A stretch of DNA of 6,004 nt, from the NCBI GenBank assembly GCA_023393635.1, contig JAEWKT010000034.1, forward strand, positions 1 through 6,004, written 5' to 3'. A program made the position numbers and the translations under genes. This document shows, one piece after another, positions 4,680-6,004 of the stretch. Below the pieces are notes generated by a model that searched no databases, was not told where the DNA came from, and saw nothing but the letters and a program-made list of their open reading frames with translations. The stretch's first letter is position 1; every line of letters begins with the position of its first letter. This stretch comes from Pseudomonadota bacterium (GTDB taxonomy: Bacteria > Pseudomonadota > Gammaproteobacteria > Pseudomonadales > Moraxellaceae).

Positions 4680-5510
4680 TTAAGCAGCCATCAAAGGTGG
4701 TTTGCCCCCATTGGCTTTATGTGGTCGTTCATAGTTATAAAACCACAACCACTTAGTCGCATAGTCCTGGACTTGCTCCAACGTATCAAACAGGTGCTTA
4801 CTAACCCAACTATAACGCATTGTGCGATTGTAGCGCTCGATATAAGCATTTTGTTGTGGCTTGCCTGGCTGAATATAGTCAATACGTATGTCATGCTGTT
4901 TGGCCCAACTGACAAACTCATGGCTGATAAATTCAGGACCTGAGCAGCATCGCTGCGTAAGGCAACGAATAGCAATTGGCTTATTGCGCCATTCAAGTAG
5001 CTGATTGAGTGTGCGAATCACCCGTAATGCTGGTAAAGACAAACCAGCTTCAATGGCTAGTGCTTCACGTCGATAATCATCAATCACATTTAATAAGCGG
5101 TATTTACGGCCATCAACTAGCTGATCATGCATGAAATCCAGTGACCACACTTGATCTGGACGAGTTGGCTCTTTCAATGGTTCAGGCGCATGTCGCTTTA
5201 ATCGTCGTCTTGGGCGGATACGTAGATTCAGTGCCAACTCACAGTAAATACGGTATACACGCTTGTGGTTCCAGACCTCTTGTTGAATATGGCGTAAATG
5301 GTCAAAGCACAAGCCAAAGCCCCAGTCACTGTGCTGCTCAGTCAGTTCAATAAGGTGATTGGCAATCACCTCATTCTCATCTTTCAATTTAGCCTGATAC
5401 CGATAGCAGGTTTCACTGATACTAAATGCTGAACATGCCAAGCGAATACTGACAGCGTGATTTGTAACAGCATGCTGTGCCATCTTGCGTCGGCAAGATG
5501 GCTTTACCAC
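4680..5510 (-). CDS. IS3-family transposase OrfB (DDE integrase domain), catalytic motif altered
   Basis: The catalytic half of the transposase, normally made as an OrfAB fusion by -1 frameshifting. In order it has an N-terminal HTH_21-type region (about 45-105), the rve integrase core (about 118-270) and a C-terminal WFYNYERPHKANGG typical of the family. The first Asp is D125 (VWSLDFMHD) and the Glu is E225 (NAYIERYNR). The second Asp is not where expected: between IRC and GPEFISHEF, the usual D-N is replaced by seven residues LTQRCCS (184-190, 4941-4961). The transposase is therefore probably inactive unless the motif is displaced. The listed start is a GTG within the overlap with orfA. The real start is probably the frameshift site, where A AAG in the orfA tail allows a -1 slip. 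The stop lies close to the left inverted repeat. Confidence 0.85.
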   Translation of the reverse strand: MVKPSCRRKMAQHAVTNHAVSIRLACSAFSISETCYRYQAKLKDENEVIANHLIELTEQHSDWGFGLCFDHLRHIQQEVWNHKRVYRIYCELALNLRIRPRRRLKRHAPEPLKEPTRPDQVWSLDFMHDQLVDGRKYRLLNVIDDYRREALAIEAGLSLPALRVIRTLNQLLEWRNKPIAIRCLTQRCCSGPEFISHEFVSWAKQHDIRIDYIQPGKPQQNAYIERYNRTMRYSWVSKHLFDTLEQVQDYATKWLWFYNYERPHKANGGKPPLMAA

Positions 5511-5770
5511 TTCTTTGCCATGGCTTCCTGAATGATTTCAGCCTTGAGCCGCTCTTCGGCATACATCTTTTTAAGCTTGGCGTTTTCTGCTTCAAGCTCT
5601 TTAAGACGCGCCATGAGCGATGCATCCATGCCGCCAAATTTAGCACGCCATTTATAGAAACTGGCTGAACTCATGCCATGCTCACGGCAAAGTGTTGGCA
5701 CTGGCGTGCCTGACTCAGCCTGTTTGAGAATGGACAAAATCTGGCTGTCGGTAAAGCGTGATGTTTTCAT
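5504..5770 (-). CDS. IS3-family OrfA (helix-turn-helix, leucine zipper)
   Basis: An 88-residue DNA-binding subunit. Residues about 5-45 form an HTH_Tnp_1-type domain (SRFTDSQILSILKQAESG, then FYKWRAKFGGM). Residues 55-85 form a coiled coil or leucine zipper (RLKELEAENAKLKKMYAEER), used for multimerisation of OrfA and OrfAB. The start is firm: CTCCT (5778-5782 on plus) gives AGGAG 7 bases before the ATG. The stop at 5504-5506 overlaps the orfB frame, which is shifted by -1 as in most IS3 elements. Confidence 0.92.
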   Translation of the reverse strand: MKTSRFTDSQILSILKQAESGTPVPTLCREHGMSSASFYKWRAKFGGMDASLMARLKELEAENAKLKKMYAEERLKAEIIQEAMAKKW

Positions 5771-5803
5771 GCAGAATCTCCTGCGTTTAGATTACGAGAA
5801 AAT

Positions 5804-5843
5804 TCTACTTTTAGCCTCAACTATTTTTAGGGGGGATTACCAA
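5804..5843 (-). repeat. Right terminal inverted repeat of the IS3-family element
   Basis: On the minus strand it reads TTGGTAATCCCCCC and ends CTAAAAGTAGA, 33 bases before the orfA start. It is one or two bases longer than the left repeat. The orfA promoter probably lies in or next to it. Confidence 0.75.
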
Positions 5844-5859
5844 CATACGGCACGGTCTT
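5844..5859 (-). terminator. 5' half of a terminator split by the IS3-family element
   Basis: The minus-strand gene ending at 5860 is followed by AAGACCGTGCCG and then TATG (the CATA duplication). Joined to 4639 and beyond, this gives GTGCC, loop GTATG, GGCAT and a run of T. The other half is at 4616-4637. With the element present the hairpin cannot form over a short distance, so transcription of the right-hand gene probably runs into the element. Confidence 0.6.
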
Positions 5860-6003
5860 TTACCCTTCACTTTGTTCATGAAAACTATCTATCATAATGA
5901 TGAAGGTAATTAGGTTCAGCTCAGCTACAGAAATGAGCGACGTACTGCGTAAATCATCAAATCCGATATCAAGGACAATACCCATAGTTCCGGCAAGCAT
6001 TTG
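5860..6003 (-). CDS. C-terminal end of an unidentified gene (partial)
   Basis: A minus-strand frame enters from the right edge and ends at TAA 5860-5862, giving 47 residues. It starts QMLAGTMGIVLDIGFDDLRS, has a hydrophobic stretch (LISVAELNLITFIIMI) and ends DSFHEQSEG. The hydrophobic stretch could be a membrane helix or a buried one. The former terminator right after the stop, now split by the IS3-family element, supports this as a real 3' end. I do not recognise the family. The 5' part lies beyond the window. Confidence 0.55.
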   Translation of the reverse strand, partial: QMLAGTMGIVLDIGFDDLRSTSLISVAELNLITFIIMIDSFHEQSEG

Positions 6004-6004
6004 G

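Larger units (their letters stand above)
4640..5843 (-). mobile_element. IS3-family element, IS407-like, with CATA target duplication
   Basis: About 1204 bp with orfA and orfB on the minus strand. Imperfect inverted repeats lie at 4640-4677 and 5804-5843: both contain GGTAAT then CCCCC, and both end with TAAAAGTAGA, with one or two length differences between. CATA flanks the element at 4636-4639 and 5844-5847. A 4-bp duplication is usual for the IS407 group, and the OrfA sequence resembles that group. Removing the element and one CATA restores a terminator hairpin, which supports the ends. The tips are not the common TG/CA, so a one- or two-base error is possible. I cannot assign an IS name. 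Confidence 0.82.

Noticed and set aside
4691..4996. Minus-strand frame of 101 codons inside orfB
   Set aside because: I considered it as a frameshifted continuation because it contains LRSDAAQ near the missing catalytic Asp. The family C-terminus (IERYNR, ERPHKANGG) stays in the main frame on both sides, so it is a shadow.
5673..5897. Plus-strand frame crossing the right end of the IS3-family element
   Set aside because: It is antisense to orfA and crosses the inverted repeat into flanking DNA. The minus-strand genes account for both parts.
1..6004. CRISPR array, tRNA, rRNA or riboswitch
   Set aside because: I saw no regularly spaced repeats, no cloverleaf with a CCA-type end, and no rRNA or known riboswitch core on either strand. 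The only longer repeat noticed is the 22-bp pair.

Overview
The window is an AT-rich stretch of a Gram-negative genome, most likely Acinetobacter or a close Moraxellaceae relative. That call rests on base composition and on resemblance of the IS3-, IS982- and IS2-type transposase sequences to those I associate with Acinetobacter; no chromosomal marker gene is present to prove it. It reads as an accessory region built up by repeated insertion-sequence (IS) activity.

Layout from left to right. (1) Positions 9-1710 hold an apparently complete IS200/IS605-family element with divergent tnpB (TnpB, an RNA-guided nuclease) and tnpA (Y1 HUH transposase), a stem-loop near each end and a probable omegaRNA at the tnpB end. 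It interrupts (2) a decayed IS2-group orfB; joining position 8 to 1711 restores that reading frame. (3) About 1966-2174 is an orphan junction region with the 5' part of an unrecognised minus-strand ORF. (4) About 2175-2413 is a fragment of an IS982-family transposase. (5) 2428-2756 is a DUF4236 gene broken by a one-base frameshift at an A5G run. (6) 2781-2992 holds a minus-strand terminator preceded by small overlapping ORFs that look like the tail of a lost gene. (7) 3028-4260 is an intact AAA_14/DUF4143 ATPase. (8) 4261-4509 is AT-rich intergenic DNA with a 14-bp palindrome and a good promoter driving (9) a 29-residue single-pass membrane peptide. (10) 4640-5843 is an IS3-family element (orfA/orfB) with inverted repeats and a CATA duplication; it lies in the loop of a terminator belonging to (11) a minus-strand gene whose last 47 codons occupy 5860-6003.

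The genes do not form one pathway. TnpA and TnpB act together on the IS605-type element: TnpA excises and inserts single-stranded DNA, and TnpB with its omegaRNA is expected to cut the rejoined empty site. The ATPase, the small membrane peptide and the gene entering from the right look like resident or island genes, with transposon debris around them. I see no rRNA, tRNA or CRISPR array. The observations most worth checking are the IS3 insertion inside a terminator loop, the exact IS605 boundaries with the predicted TnpB guide, the missing second catalytic Asp in the IS3 transposase, and the DUF4236 frameshift that -1 recoding would repair exactly.
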